The position numbers and the translations under genes were made by a program. 28,603 nt of DNA, from positions 1-28,603 of the forward strand of contig CALXXB010000012.1 of the NCBI GenBank assembly GCA_944392525.1, written 5' to 3'. Below are positions 9,301 to 16,388 of this stretch, in pieces. Position 1 is the stretch's first letter. The number at the start of each line of letters is the position of its first letter. The notes beneath the pieces are model-generated. The model ran no database searches, was not told the DNA's origin, and worked only from the letters and a program-made list of their open reading frames with translations. This DNA comes from an uncultured Clostridia bacterium (GTDB lineage: Bacteria; Bacillota_A; Clostridia; TANB77; CAG-508).

Positions 9301-9441
9301 ATCCCTTTTGGCAGTTACCTTTAATGTGCCTTCACTTTCTGCTGTCTCTAACTCAGCTGCACTTGAAACTACTGGTAATAATAACTGTAATATAAGTGCC
9401 ATTATTAATAATAATGGTAATAATTTTAATCTATTCTTCAT
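6349..9441 (-). CDS. Large repetitive cell-surface protein with wall-anchor-like tail
   Basis: The 1030-residue protein starts with a signal peptide (basic MKNRLK, hydrophobic core about 8-27, small residues SSAAE). It then has about nine beta-sandwich-like modules, each ending in a motif of the form Y-T-x-Y-A-x-D-x-x-G followed by a beta strand: for example TYTIYARNSHGD, LYEFYVEDENGA, TYTVYAEDQEGA, IYTVYTRDLAGN, TYTAYAEDEAEN. Two shorter modules (FTLTARDEAGNET, YVLTAVDEAGNRT) look like Ig-like adhesin repeats. A linker of about 110 residues rich in Asn, Thr and Ser follows. The tail is K-LPYAG, a hydrophobic helix and a basic end (KYRKYRKF), an LPXTG-like sorting signal with A in place of T. 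It is expected to be exported and attached to the wall or membrane, with a probable adhesin-like role. The GGGAGG site fits the ATG at 9441. Confidence 0.85.
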   Translation of the reverse strand: MKNRLKLLPLLLIMALILQLLLPVVSSAAELETAESEGTLKVTAKRDEINPNQVNITATDTQYNIEDLKYVHKRIEKSEISYFEEDNDDVYTIEISPSQNVDAFFMLDGYGTYTIYARNSHGDRYLFRITVRDPGQAPDLTLIKDEDKPLSLTIQAIGQNSKIVIIKMAKLDDINQDIDFDTEGTNIEFNKSSNVNLIYTVDEEGLYEFYVEDENGANVTKQIYLSKNKTPIEVNVTDLGNRQISLSITDSICNITKIKVAKASEISDYDDFDTKGEDLSFTQGKNVNVNYTAPEDATYTFLIEDEVGYRRMVNQRITATKNTMAITITQDEDNPKKLTITATDTVSDIVELKVAIGEGIDTAYFKNNGESLDITPGKEVTANYQVEENCLLNVYIKDADGYSHLSKKTIIVSTGPTINNPPKIELTQNQNNPRQIDVKVSDMENYIDTIKWAEGSHDTEYFSNNGTSIGQGQLGKMIKTQFTINSVGTYTVYAEDQEGASTVEKINILSLDEVEEPDTTNPEINGVTNNAIYNDTVNPTATDEHLTSVVLTKNGEVVEDYQNGSYIEGEGVFTLTARDEAGNETSVTFTIDYTVPEIEISQENTDNKNVALTINLTDNLTGIDILKIASGEQNGSYFENGGQQISITKNGTSATGKINIGENGIYTVYTRDLAGNPKVQTFEVTTIDDTEEPEPQPEPDTTPPTINFEKEVSQDKESVNLTINVVDTESQIKIVKMESGERDVTYFENNGEELQMEQGNKTSTSLVKITSNGTYTAYAEDEAENKIVKTITITEIENHEPEPEPDTTPPTITGVEDGRTYRNYVTPKITDENLAEVTLTRNGRIVENYKNGDQIKENGNYVLTAVDEAGNRTEVSFTINIKNEDTNSTNNTNTNSNTNTNNNGSTNTNTSNNTSGNTNTNTNNNTNTNTNNNSTNTNTGGNNTNVNNTNTNESTNNSNNQSGTSTPSGSSNSGTSGNSSSGGTKSSQSSTTANSKLPYAGLRNVLIFVIIALIIVAGFNYMKYRKYRKF

Positions 9442-9473
9442 AATGAGCCTCCCGTTTTTAATCTAACAATTTT

Positions 9474-9502
9474 ATTATAGCACTATAATAATTGTATAAC
9501 AA
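9474..9502 (-). promoter_or_regulatory. Promoter of the surface protein gene
   Basis: Minus strand TTGTTA (9497-9502), a 17-base spacer, perfect TATAAT (9474-9479). It lies 33 bases upstream of the start codon and is divergent from the promoter at 9549-9577. Confidence 0.75.
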
Positions 9503-9548
9503 TAATTTTTATTTAATTTGTAAAAATTATGTTACTCTTTTCTTTCAT

Positions 9549-9577
9549 TTGCGTTTATAAGTATTGCATGCTATAAT
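9549..9577 (+). promoter_or_regulatory. Promoter of the small foreign-looking gene
   Basis: TTGCGT (9549-9554), a 17-base spacer, perfect TATAAT (9572-9577). Transcription would begin near 9584, so the transcript would start almost directly with the hairpin at 9588-9601. Confidence 0.75.
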
Positions 9578-9584
9578 ATGTTTA

Positions 9585-9603
9585 TTGGCACGGCAACGTG
9601 CAA
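9585..9603 (+). promoter_or_regulatory. 5' leader hairpin with GCAA tetraloop
   Basis: A GC-rich stem GCACG (9588-9592) and CGTGC (9597-9601) closes a GCAA loop of the stable GNRA class. Two A-T pairs extend it beyond one mismatch. It lies at the predicted 5' end of the mRNA, 46 bases before the start codon and clear of the AAGGAGG site. A 5'-end mRNA stabiliser is the most likely role, by inference. Confidence 0.5.
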
Positions 9604-9646
9604 CTTCTTTATTGCTGGGTATTACTCATTGTTCTAAGGAGGCAAC

Positions 9647-9955
9647 ATGTCTAGTAAAAAATTGCAGCATAGTTGGGTGGTTAGGTCAAAAATACGAAAT
9701 ATTCACAAGGATACGGTTATTATTACATTGGAGCATCAAGGTTTTCTGACCGGTAGCTTTTCTGACGATTTTGCTTACGATTTCGCAGTGTTTTCTGAGC
9801 TACCTTCAGAGTTTCAATACTCAACACGTCGTGACGATGTTACTACTACCTGCATACTAACCTTTACCGAAGATGATATCGATGGAGGTTATATGGATGA
9901 GTTGTTTTCTCTGCTAATTGCAGACAGTGAAGCAGACCCCAACGCTGAGTCATAA
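9647..9955 (+). CDS. Small acidic-tailed protein of unknown function, probably acquired
   Basis: I do not recognise this 102-residue protein. It has no signal peptide or membrane helix. The N-terminal third is basic and mixed (KKLQHSW, RSKIRNIHK), while the rest is strongly acidic, with DD pairs at several positions and an acidic end (ADSEADPNAES). Base and codon use differ clearly from the neighbours: codons such as CTG, ACG, ACC, GAC and CGT are frequent, and G+C is roughly in the mid-40s percent by eye against about 30 % around it. It has a complete private unit: promoter at 9549-9577, leader hairpin, AAGGAGG site 4 bases before ATG, and a terminator at 9970-10017. These points suggest a recently transferred and expressed gene. 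Confidence 0.75.
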   Translation: MSSKKLQHSWVVRSKIRNIHKDTVIITLEHQGFLTGSFSDDFAYDFAVFSELPSEFQYSTRRDDVTTTCILTFTEDDIDGGYMDELFSLLIADSEADPNAES

Positions 9956-9969
9956 GTACGCTCAGTAAA

Positions 9970-10017
9970 AAAAGTAACGAGAACAAACTAATAAACAGCT
10001 TTGCTCTCGCTACTTTT
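9970..10017. terminator. Bidirectional terminator
   Basis: An 18-bp stem with two A-C mismatches (9970-9987 with 10000-10017) around a 12-base loop. It is flanked by As on the left and Ts on the right, so it can stop both the + gene at 9647 and the minus gene at 10026. Confidence 0.75.
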
Positions 10018-10025
10018 ATTTTATA

Positions 10026-10979
10026 TTATTTATTTTTTTCTTTATTTCTTTTATCTTGGATTATCTCCATTTCTTTTTCTGTTATTAATGTTACATTGTT
10101 TTCCTTAGCCCATGCAACACATCCTTTTAAAACTGTGTTTAAAAACACACGTGGTACTTTTACTAGTTTACTACATGCTTCATCTGTGAATTTTACATCT
10201 GGATCTAATCTAGAAGCAGCATATTTTACAGTGTCAAGACTTATCCCCTTACTTGCAGGTATTGGCTCTGAAATAGGTCTTTTAAATCTTGTGTACCAGA
10301 AATTCTTATTATCACGATATCCATAATCAACTGGAACAGAAGGAAAACTTCTTGGATTTATTCCATCTATAATCTCATCATAATATTTTGGTTTCATTAA
10401 TATATGGTCTATTTTTAATATAAAATGTGCACCATGTTCACTTGTTATTCCATTGAAATTATGATATGGTGGTTTATACTCTTCTTGAACTTTATCATTT
10501 TGAGCTCCGTCTAATTCTCTTACCCATGTACATTCAAATACTTGGAATGCTTCTTGTACTATTTTAGGATACTTTTCTTCTGGATTTTCTCTTGCTCTTT
10601 TTCCATCTACTAATGTAAATATACAATCTTTCATTTTTTCTTCTGTTGTTTCTCCTGGATAACCAAGTCTTACAGCTTCTTTAAAATATTTTCTCTTATC
10701 TGTTATAAAATTAATTGAACATTTTCCTGTTCTTAAGATATTTTTTGCTGTATTTGAGCTATTTCTACAACATAAAAGCATTGCATAATAGTCTTTTCCT
10801 GCTATGTAATATGGAAAGCATAATGAATATGATCCTAAATTTGTTTGTCCATTTTCACTTAATGTTCCTATCTCTGTTGTTGGCATTGGGAAAAAACTTG
10901 ATGTTTGATAAAAGTTATCAACTATTCTTAAGTCTCTAAATCCGTTTAATTCTTCAATTTTCTTTTGTTTTTCTTCCAT
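10026..10979 (-). CDS. Flavin-reductase-like protein with PCP_red-like C-terminal domain
   Basis: The 317-residue protein appears cytoplasmic. The N-terminal 200 or so residues look like an FMN-binding split-barrel flavin reductase: conserved segments include YAMLLCCRNSSNT, LRTGKCSINFI and a later HFILKIDHIL strand. The C-terminal 55 residues (FTDEACSKLVKVP...GCVAWAKENNVTLITEKE) fit the small PCP_red domain, named after a protochlorophyllide reductase subunit but often found in unrelated redox proteins. A flavin-dependent redox role is likely, with substrate unknown. A GGAGG site 8 bases before the ATG supports the start. It follows vanS in the same direction with no terminator between, but has its own promoter. 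Confidence 0.65.
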   Translation of the reverse strand: MEEKQKKIEELNGFRDLRIVDNFYQTSSFFPMPTTEIGTLSENGQTNLGSYSLCFPYYIAGKDYYAMLLCCRNSSNTAKNILRTGKCSINFITDKRKYFKEAVRLGYPGETTEEKMKDCIFTLVDGKRARENPEEKYPKIVQEAFQVFECTWVRELDGAQNDKVQEEYKPPYHNFNGITSEHGAHFILKIDHILMKPKYYDEIIDGINPRSFPSVPVDYGYRDNKNFWYTRFKRPISEPIPASKGISLDTVKYAASRLDPDVKFTDEACSKLVKVPRVFLNTVLKGCVAWAKENNVTLITEKEMEIIQDKRNKEKNK

Positions 10980-11004
10980 AATCTTATCCTCCTTTTATAC
11001 AAAT

Positions 11005-11033
11005 AAGATATCACAACGAAATCTTTTATTCAA
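11005..11033 (-). promoter_or_regulatory. Promoter of the flavin-reductase-like gene
   Basis: Minus strand TTGAAT (11028-11033), a 17-base spacer, TATCTT (11005-11010). The -10 is moderate, so activity may be modest or regulated. Confidence 0.45.
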
Positions 11034-11045
11034 GTATAATATAAT

Positions 11046-12134
11046 TTATTTATTATTTAGAATAACATTAAATTCAATAAATTCATCATCATTCTTAACT
11101 GTAATCATCCCATCGTGAAGTTCTACTATTTCTTTAGTTATAGCTAAGCCCAGTCCTGCTCCTCCTGTTACACTAGTTCTTGAGTCATCTCCTCTATAAA
11201 ACTTTTCAAATATCTTATCTAGTTTATATTCCGGAATCTTTTCTCCTTTATTTCTAAAAGAAACAAATATTTCATTCTCATTTTCTTCTAGTTTTATATA
11301 TATTGTTGTATTTTCAAAACTGTAGTTTATAGCATTTTTAAGAAGATTTCCAAAAGCTCTAGCAAGCTTATCTCCATCACCTAAATACATAACCTTTTCT
11401 TCTGCTTCCAAATCACATCTCAAATGCTTTTCTTCGAGCATTGGGAAACATTCATCTACTAATTGTTCTAATAAATAAGATAAATTAATATTTTGTTTAT
11501 TTATAGGCATTGAACTTAAATTATATCTTGTAATATCAAAAAATTCATTTGTAAGTTCTTCCACTCTTAATGCTTTATCAAGAGCAATTTTCATATATTT
11601 TTCTTGTAGATTTCTTGGTATTTCTTTTTCATCTGTAAGAAGTGTTAAATAACCTATAATAGAAGTAAGCGGTGTTTTTAAATCGTGAGCCATATACATT
11701 ATTAAATCATTTTTCTTATCTTCCGCTTCTTTAGCATTCTTCTTACTTAGTATATAATCATATTTTATATCATTTAACTTATCTGAGAACTCATTAACTT
11801 CACTTGGTAACTTAATTGTTTCATTATCTTCTTTTAAAATTAAATCCAAAGATTTATACACTTCGTCCATACCTTCTACATATTTTGAAATAAATCTATA
11901 TATTACAACTGCTAAAACAATTAAAATGTACACATACACAACTATATCTCTATTATAAACTATCCAACTATATAAATCATAATTAAGTCTTGCAACTAAT
12001 TCTGATAAAGTATTTTCAAAAAATAAAGCTAATATAAAATAAACTACAATAGAAATTATTAATGCGATTAATAAATTTCCAAATAAGGTCATAAACAATT
12101 TTAATTTTTTCTTAGTTAATCTGTTAATGTTCAA
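11046..12134 (-). CDS. VanS-like sensor histidine kinase, TTG start
   Basis: The 362-residue kinase has two N-terminal helices (about 15-39 and 62-82) enclosing a short outer loop. A HAMP-like linker and H-box AHDLKTPLTSIIGYL with H150 follow, which is nearly the VanS consensus. The N-box (LLKNAINYS), the F-box KIFEKFYRGDDSRT and G2 GGAGLGLAITK are intact. The start is TTG at 12134-12132: GGAGGAG lies 7 bases upstream of it, while the next ATG (residue 15) would remove the lead into the first helix. It is the last gene of vanR-vanZ-vanS. Known VanS proteins respond to glycopeptides; here no resistance ligase is nearby, so the signal is unknown. Confidence 0.88.
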   Translation of the reverse strand: MNINRLTKKKLKLFMTLFGNLLIALIISIVVYFILALFFENTLSELVARLNYDLYSWIVYNRDIVVYVYILIVLAVVIYRFISKYVEGMDEVYKSLDLILKEDNETIKLPSEVNEFSDKLNDIKYDYILSKKNAKEAEDKKNDLIMYMAHDLKTPLTSIIGYLTLLTDEKEIPRNLQEKYMKIALDKALRVEELTNEFFDITRYNLSSMPINKQNINLSYLLEQLVDECFPMLEEKHLRCDLEAEEKVMYLGDGDKLARAFGNLLKNAINYSFENTTIYIKLEENENEIFVSFRNKGEKIPEYKLDKIFEKFYRGDDSRTSVTGGAGLGLAITKEIVELHDGMITVKNDDEFIEFNVILNNK

Positions 12135-12184
12135 TTCTACTCCTCCAAATAATGTTTTATATATTATTTAATATTTATTGTTCT

Positions 12185-12793
12185 TTAACTACTAAATAAA
12201 GGTTCTATATTAAAAGCAAACCAAAATGGATAATATAAGAAAAACATTCCTAAGAAACTCAAAAGTATATAAGCTATTGGTCCCTTTGTTCCATCTATAC
12301 CGTTTTTATCTTTTTTAAATATTTTACTAAATACTTTCCATATTAAATATCCAATAATAGCACCTAATGTATTCGCAATCAAGTCATCCACATCTGTCGC
12401 TCTTGTTGTAATTAACTGTGATACTTCTATTAACAAAGAAAAGCCTAATCCAACTATTGTTGTTTTATAAATCTTCCTGTAGTCCTTCCAAATAAAAGGA
12501 AGTAAGAAACCTAATGGAATACACATAATAATATTTAAGTAAAATGTAAAACTTATTCCCGTACTAAAAGGTTCGAGATTGATATTTGCTTTAATAATTG
12601 AATCTGTTCCACCTTTAGGTGCATAAAATAGATTACTTAATCCTCCTACACCTGTTACAGTATATACCATCCAAATATATAAAATAAAAAATAGTATAAA
12701 TAATAAATAAAATTTCTTTTCTTTCCTATCTTTTATAAAAAAATATACTAAACAAGGTAGAAAAGCACATAAAAAACTATAAATAGTTATCAT
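12185..12793 (-). CDS. VanZ-like membrane protein
   Basis: The 202-residue protein has five or six hydrophobic segments. It carries the VanZ-family landmarks: NLEPF near the first outer loop, N-x-x-M-C-I-P-L-G-F-L-L-P, then a helix with E-V-S-Q-L and T-R-A-T-D-V-D-D-L-I-A-N-T-L-G. VanZ proteins are linked to low-level teicoplanin resistance and to envelope lipid or peptidoglycan functions. AGGAGG lies 6 bases before the ATG. It is located between regulator (9-base gap) and kinase (50-base gap), an unusual position for vanZ within a regulatory operon. Confidence 0.88.
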   Translation of the reverse strand: MITIYSFLCAFLPCLVYFFIKDRKEKKFYLLFILFFILYIWMVYTVTGVGGLSNLFYAPKGGTDSIIKANINLEPFSTGISFTFYLNIIMCIPLGFLLPFIWKDYRKIYKTTIVGLGFSLLIEVSQLITTRATDVDDLIANTLGAIIGYLIWKVFSKIFKKDKNGIDGTKGPIAYILLSFLGMFFLYYPFWFAFNIEPLFSS

Positions 12794-12802
12794 AGAAACC
12801 TC

Positions 12803-13486
12803 CTATTCTAGTTTATAACCTACACCCCATACTGTTTTTATAAACTTCGGTTTTTTAGTATCTTCTCCTAATTTTTCTCTTATTCTCCTGATATGAACCA
12901 TAACTGTATTATTACTATCAAAATATTTTTCTTTCCAAACTTTTTCAAATAACTCTTCTGAACTTATTACTTTTCCTCTATTATTTGCAAGATAAAGTAA
13001 TATTTCAAACTCTAGTGGTGTTAATTCTATTTCTTTATCATATAACAAACACTTATGCTCATCTTTATCTATTGTAAGACCATTCATTTCAATTACATCC
13101 TTTTTGTTTTCTACATCATTATATAATGTATATCTTCTAAACTGTGATTTCACTCTTGCTACTAATTCTAAAGGATTAAATGGTTTTGTTATATAATCAT
13201 CAGCACCTATTGTTAATCCTTTTATCTTATCATTATCTTCTATTTTAGCAGTAAGCATAATGATAGGAAATTTTAATCCTTTATCTCTTATATATTTACA
13301 GATTTGGAAACCGTTCTTTCCTCCAATCATTATATCTAATATTGCCATATCTAGTTGCTTTTCATCAATACATTTTATAGCTTCTTCTGAATTATAAAAT
13401 TTATATACATTATAATTTTCATTCTTAAGATAAACTTCTACTAAGTCTGCAATTTCTTTTTCATCATCTAATACTAATATGTTCAT
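12803..13486 (-). CDS. VanR-like OmpR-family response regulator
   Basis: The 227-residue regulator has a receiver domain with D7/D8, phosphoryl acceptor D51 in AILDIMIGGKNG, T79 and K101. The winged-helix domain (about 128-225) ends in KTVWGVGYKLE, as in VanR. AAAGGGAG precedes the ATG. It is first in the operon and divergent from the C39-like peptidase gene. The shared intergenic region holds four boxes at 11-12-base intervals, which suits cooperative binding of this regulator family. Confidence 0.92.
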   Translation of the reverse strand: MNILVLDDEKEIADLVEVYLKNENYNVYKFYNSEEAIKCIDEKQLDMAILDIMIGGKNGFQICKYIRDKGLKFPIIMLTAKIEDNDKIKGLTIGADDYITKPFNPLELVARVKSQFRRYTLYNDVENKKDVIEMNGLTIDKDEHKCLLYDKEIELTPLEFEILLYLANNRGKVISSEELFEKVWKEKYFDSNNTVMVHIRRIREKLGEDTKKPKFIKTVWGVGYKLE

Positions 13487-13515
13487 TTTCTCTTCTCCCT
13501 TTTTTACTTAATAAA

Positions 13516-13623
13516 TTATAACATATAAATTATGGTTTTTAATCTTATTTTACAAATCGTAAGAAAATGTTAAGAATTTTGTTAGGTTTTCTTTAAGAAC
13601 TTTTATTTTTTATTTGTTATAAA
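13516..13623. promoter_or_regulatory. Divergent control region with 11-bp-spaced boxes (VanR-like operator)
   Basis: TAAGAA boxes start at 13560, 13571 and 13594, with a degenerate copy (TAGGTT) at about 13583, giving spacing of 11, 12 and 11 bases, one helical turn. On the + strand a TATAAA -10 at 13618-13623 has no proper -35; instead the last TAAGAA box occupies that place, as in activator-dependent promoters. On the minus strand a TATAAT -10 for vanR lies close to 13525, also with a poor -35. Co-activation of both genes by the VanR-like protein is inferred. Confidence 0.55.
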
Positions 13624-13641
13624 TATTTCAGGGTGATTTAT

Positions 13642-14388
13642 ATGAATAAAAATATTAAAAGAAATAAAAAGAAGAAATTAAATCTAAAACTTATTTTATT
13701 TATAATAATTCTTATTTTTATAGGAATCTATTTATTATATACCATAAATTATTCTTTAACTACCAAAACCTTTTTGCCTATATCTAATTCTAAAAACAAT
13801 AACTATTCTGGTACCGGTCAAGAAGTAGTTAACGGTAAGGATGGGTATTTTACTACTTTTACAACAGTAGATGAAAACAAAAAAACATATAAGGAATTCA
13901 AACAAAACGGTGATAGTTCTTGGGCACAAAATAGTTATTGGGGTGGCACTATGGAAGAAAATGGTTGTGGAATAACAGCTCTTTCCATTATTGCTAGTGG
14001 CTATGGTATGAATGTTACTCCTGAAGATTTAAGAGAAGAGTTTTATCCTGTACTTGATGGAAATGATTTTGGTAGTGTTTTAAGAAATTATTATAATATA
14101 GAAAATACAGATTTCTTATATGATACTTCATATTTTTCTAATAACTATATTTTAGAACATTTAAAAACTAATAGACCTGTTTTAGTATGTGTATGGAATA
14201 AACCACATGATAATAGATGGACAACAGCTTCACATTATTTAGTATTACTTGCATGTGACGATAATAATAAAGTTTATGTCTCTAATCCTAATGGTGGTAA
14301 AAATGATAGTAAATCTTCAGGATGGTATAATATAAATGAAATAACTCCTTTTATTGCTAAAATCCTTTTTATAGAAAGTTATACTTAA
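13642..14388 (+). CDS. Membrane-anchored C39-like cysteine peptidase
   Basis: The 248-residue protein starts with a very basic stretch (KNIKRNKKKK) and a single helix (about 16-35), so the enzyme domain is outside the cell. The domain fits the C39_2 papain-like family: EENGCGITALSII with catalytic C109, TASHYLVLL with H198, and VYVSNPNGG giving the third residue (N215). A W-A-Q-x-x-Y-W-G segment before the Cys is also typical. ATG at 13642 is used because AGGGTGAT precedes it at the right distance; an upstream GTG would overlap that site. Likely substrates are cell-envelope peptides or surface proteins. It is transcribed away from the vanRZS-like operon and has its own terminator. Confidence 0.85.
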   Translation: MNKNIKRNKKKKLNLKLILFIIILIFIGIYLLYTINYSLTTKTFLPISNSKNNNYSGTGQEVVNGKDGYFTTFTTVDENKKTYKEFKQNGDSSWAQNSYWGGTMEENGCGITALSIIASGYGMNVTPEDLREEFYPVLDGNDFGSVLRNYYNIENTDFLYDTSYFSNNYILEHLKTNRPVLVCVWNKPHDNRWTTASHYLVLLACDDNNKVYVSNPNGGKNDSKSSGWYNINEITPFIAKILFIESYT

Positions 14389-14389
14389 A

Positions 14390-14424
14390 ACAGAGTAGCA
14401 CTATAGCTACTCTGTCATTTTTTT
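14390..14424 (+). terminator. Terminator of the C39-like peptidase gene
   Basis: Perfect 10-bp stem (14390-14399 with 14406-14415), a 6-base loop and a run of seven Ts at 14418-14424. It begins 1 base after the stop codon. Confidence 0.9.
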
Positions 14425-14462
14425 ATTTGTTATATTTTTTCTTTTTCATTTTCTCTTTTAGT

Positions 14463-15611
14463 TTATTTTGAAAACAATACTTTTTCTGACTTATATTGTT
14501 TAATAATAACTTTTAAGACAATTGTAATATATATAATTGTAGAAATAGCCATTAAAGCAATATTAAGCAAATCTATCTTTCCATTACTTATATCTGTAAA
14601 AATCACAGTAAAGTTTATAAACGGAATTATAGAAAGTATTGGACTTCCTTGTACTCCCATCATAAATGCTATCATTCCTGGGAAAAATGATATAAATGTA
14701 AGTGGTGTTAAAGCACTTTGAGCTTCTTTAAATGTTTTTGATGTACTTGCTATTGCTATACATAGCCCACTTATAAAGAATGAATAAGTAATTATAACAA
14801 CAACACTAAACACTAAACTTATTGGTGAAAACATTATATCAACACCTTCATAAATACTAAACATATCTTTTGTAATTACAAGTGAAATTACTGCTAATGC
14901 CAAACTAATCAAACCTGTTATAATTGAAGAAATTGAAACTCCTAAGAATTTACCAACAATAATATCTTTACTTTTAATTGGAAATGTAAGTAACGTCTCT
15001 AGTGTTCCTCTTTCCTTCTCTCCTGCTGTTGTATCCGTTGCAGGATATGTTGCAGATACTGTAATTGCCATAATTATAAAAAGGAACGCATAATTTTTAA
15101 TATAATTTGCAAAATAATTATCTTCTTCAAATATATTTTTCTCTACTGTTATAATATTAAATACTTCATCTGGATTTATATTATTATTTGTTAAATAACT
15201 TGTCTGTAGGTATTGTTTATAAGCTTCAAAATAAGCTTGTATTAAATTTTCAGCATAAGTATCATTATCATTTGTTCCTGTATTTAGCACATATTTATTA
15301 TTCTCTTTTGTTACATATAAATAGATTTCACCATTATCATATTTTTGTTTTAACTCATCCGCTGTCCCTGTTACTACTTCTATCTTCATATTTTTAGCAA
15401 TTTCTTTTTCTTCTTCACTTAATTCATAGCTAAACCCTATTTTATTATACTCTTCTACGTCTTTACTTACTTGTGCTTCAAATAAAGCAGACATACCAAT
15501 TATCAATAATGGTATAAATATTGGTATTACTAGCATCATTGCTAATGACTTTTTATCTCTAAATAATTCTCTTAATTCTTTTTTTAATATATTAAACAAA
15601 TTATTCTTCAT
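14463..15611 (-). CDS. natB: NatB-like ABC-2 permease
   Basis: The 382-residue membrane subunit of an ABC exporter resembles NatB (B. subtilis NatB is of similar size). It has one N-terminal helix (about 24-45) after ELRELFRDKKSLAMMLVIP, a large extracytoplasmic region (about 46-170), and five C-terminal helices. The ABC-2 landmark PATDTTAGEKERGTLETLL precedes the second helix. It overlaps the ATPase stop by 11 bases, with GGAGG upstream, so the two are coupled. NatAB exports sodium in B. subtilis and is induced by membrane stress; the substrate here is not known. Confidence 0.82.
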   Translation of the reverse strand: MKNNLFNILKKELRELFRDKKSLAMMLVIPIFIPLLIIGMSALFEAQVSKDVEEYNKIGFSYELSEEEKEIAKNMKIEVVTGTADELKQKYDNGEIYLYVTKENNKYVLNTGTNDNDTYAENLIQAYFEAYKQYLQTSYLTNNNINPDEVFNIITVEKNIFEEDNYFANYIKNYAFLFIIMAITVSATYPATDTTAGEKERGTLETLLTFPIKSKDIIVGKFLGVSISSIITGLISLALAVISLVITKDMFSIYEGVDIMFSPISLVFSVVVIITYSFFISGLCIAIASTSKTFKEAQSALTPLTFISFFPGMIAFMMGVQGSPILSIIPFINFTVIFTDISNGKIDLLNIALMAISTIIYITIVLKVIIKQYKSEKVLFSK

Positions 15612-16363
15612 CTAAAACACCTCCTATCATTGTAAAGAAGGCATCTCTTAAATTAGTTGTATTTGTGTCTTTTTTTATTTCATCTGGTGTTCCTTGTTTC
15701 ATTATAACACCTTTATTTATCATAATTACTCTATCACAAATATTTTCAGCCTCTTCCATATAATGAGTTGAATAAAGGATAGTTTTATTCTTTTTCTTTT
15801 CTTCCTTCATAAAGTCTAAAATAATTTGACTAGAAATAATATCTAATCCTGTTGTTGCTTCATCTAATATATAATATTTAGGATTATGTACTAAGCATCT
15901 TGCAATATTTACTCTTTGTGTCTGACCAGTTGACAAATTGCCAATTTTATTATATAAAAATCCATCCATATTTAATATTTTAGATATTTCTTTAATTCTT
16001 TCTTCTGCTTTCTTTTCCTCTACTCCATAAATGTCAGCACACATTTTTAATAACTCATAACAAGATAAAGTATCATATAGTTTTGTATTTCCTGATAAAT
16101 AAGCAATGTTTTGTTTTATTTCAATTTCATTTTTCTTGTAAGTTAATCCATCAAATGAAACCTCTCCTTCTGTTGGCTCTAATATCCCTGCAATCATTCT
16201 AAGAAGTGTAGTTTTTCCGAGCTCCATTTGGTCCTAAAATTCCAACTATTTCGCCTTCATTAGCTTCAAAACTTATTCCATTGTCAGCATAAAATTCTTC
16301 TTTTTCTTTTTTATTTTTATATCGTACAAATTTCTTTTTTAAATCTTTTACTATTAATTTCAT
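15601..16363 (-). CDS. natA: NatA-like ABC transporter ATPase, needs one +1 shift at CGG in Walker A
   Basis: The ATPase starts at ATG 16363 behind GGAGGAAA. Its residues MKLIVKDLKKKF and EGEIVGILGPNGA run straight into the P-loop. There the codon CGG (16219-16217) interrupts: the plain frame gives R-K-N-Y-T-S and stops. Skipping the C gives GPNGAGKTT (44-52), which is the exact Walker A motif, and an open frame through LSTGQTQR (signature), YILDEATTGLD (Walker B) and STHYMEEAE (H-loop) to the stop at 15601. The product is 253 residues, close to NatA. A version starting at 16227 would lack the P-loop lysine context and any ribosome binding site. The conserved downstream half argues that the gene is functional and shifted rather than dead. 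Confidence 0.88.
16217..16219 (-). other. CGG site 2: +1 frameshift inside Walker A
   Basis: The reading is GGA-GCT-(C)GGA-AAA-ACT-ACA. Only the shift produces the invariant G-K-T-T. The next Gly of the P-loop must be here, so the position of the skipped base is fixed by the protein motif and not chosen to suit. Confidence 0.85.
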
Positions 16364-16388
16364 TTTTTCCTCCTTACTTTATGACAAA

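Noticed and set aside
9564..9749. A 61-codon frame overlapping the small foreign-looking gene
   Set aside because: Its start lies within the promoter and it has no ribosome binding site; the overlapping frame at 9647 has AAGGAGG and a terminator right after it.
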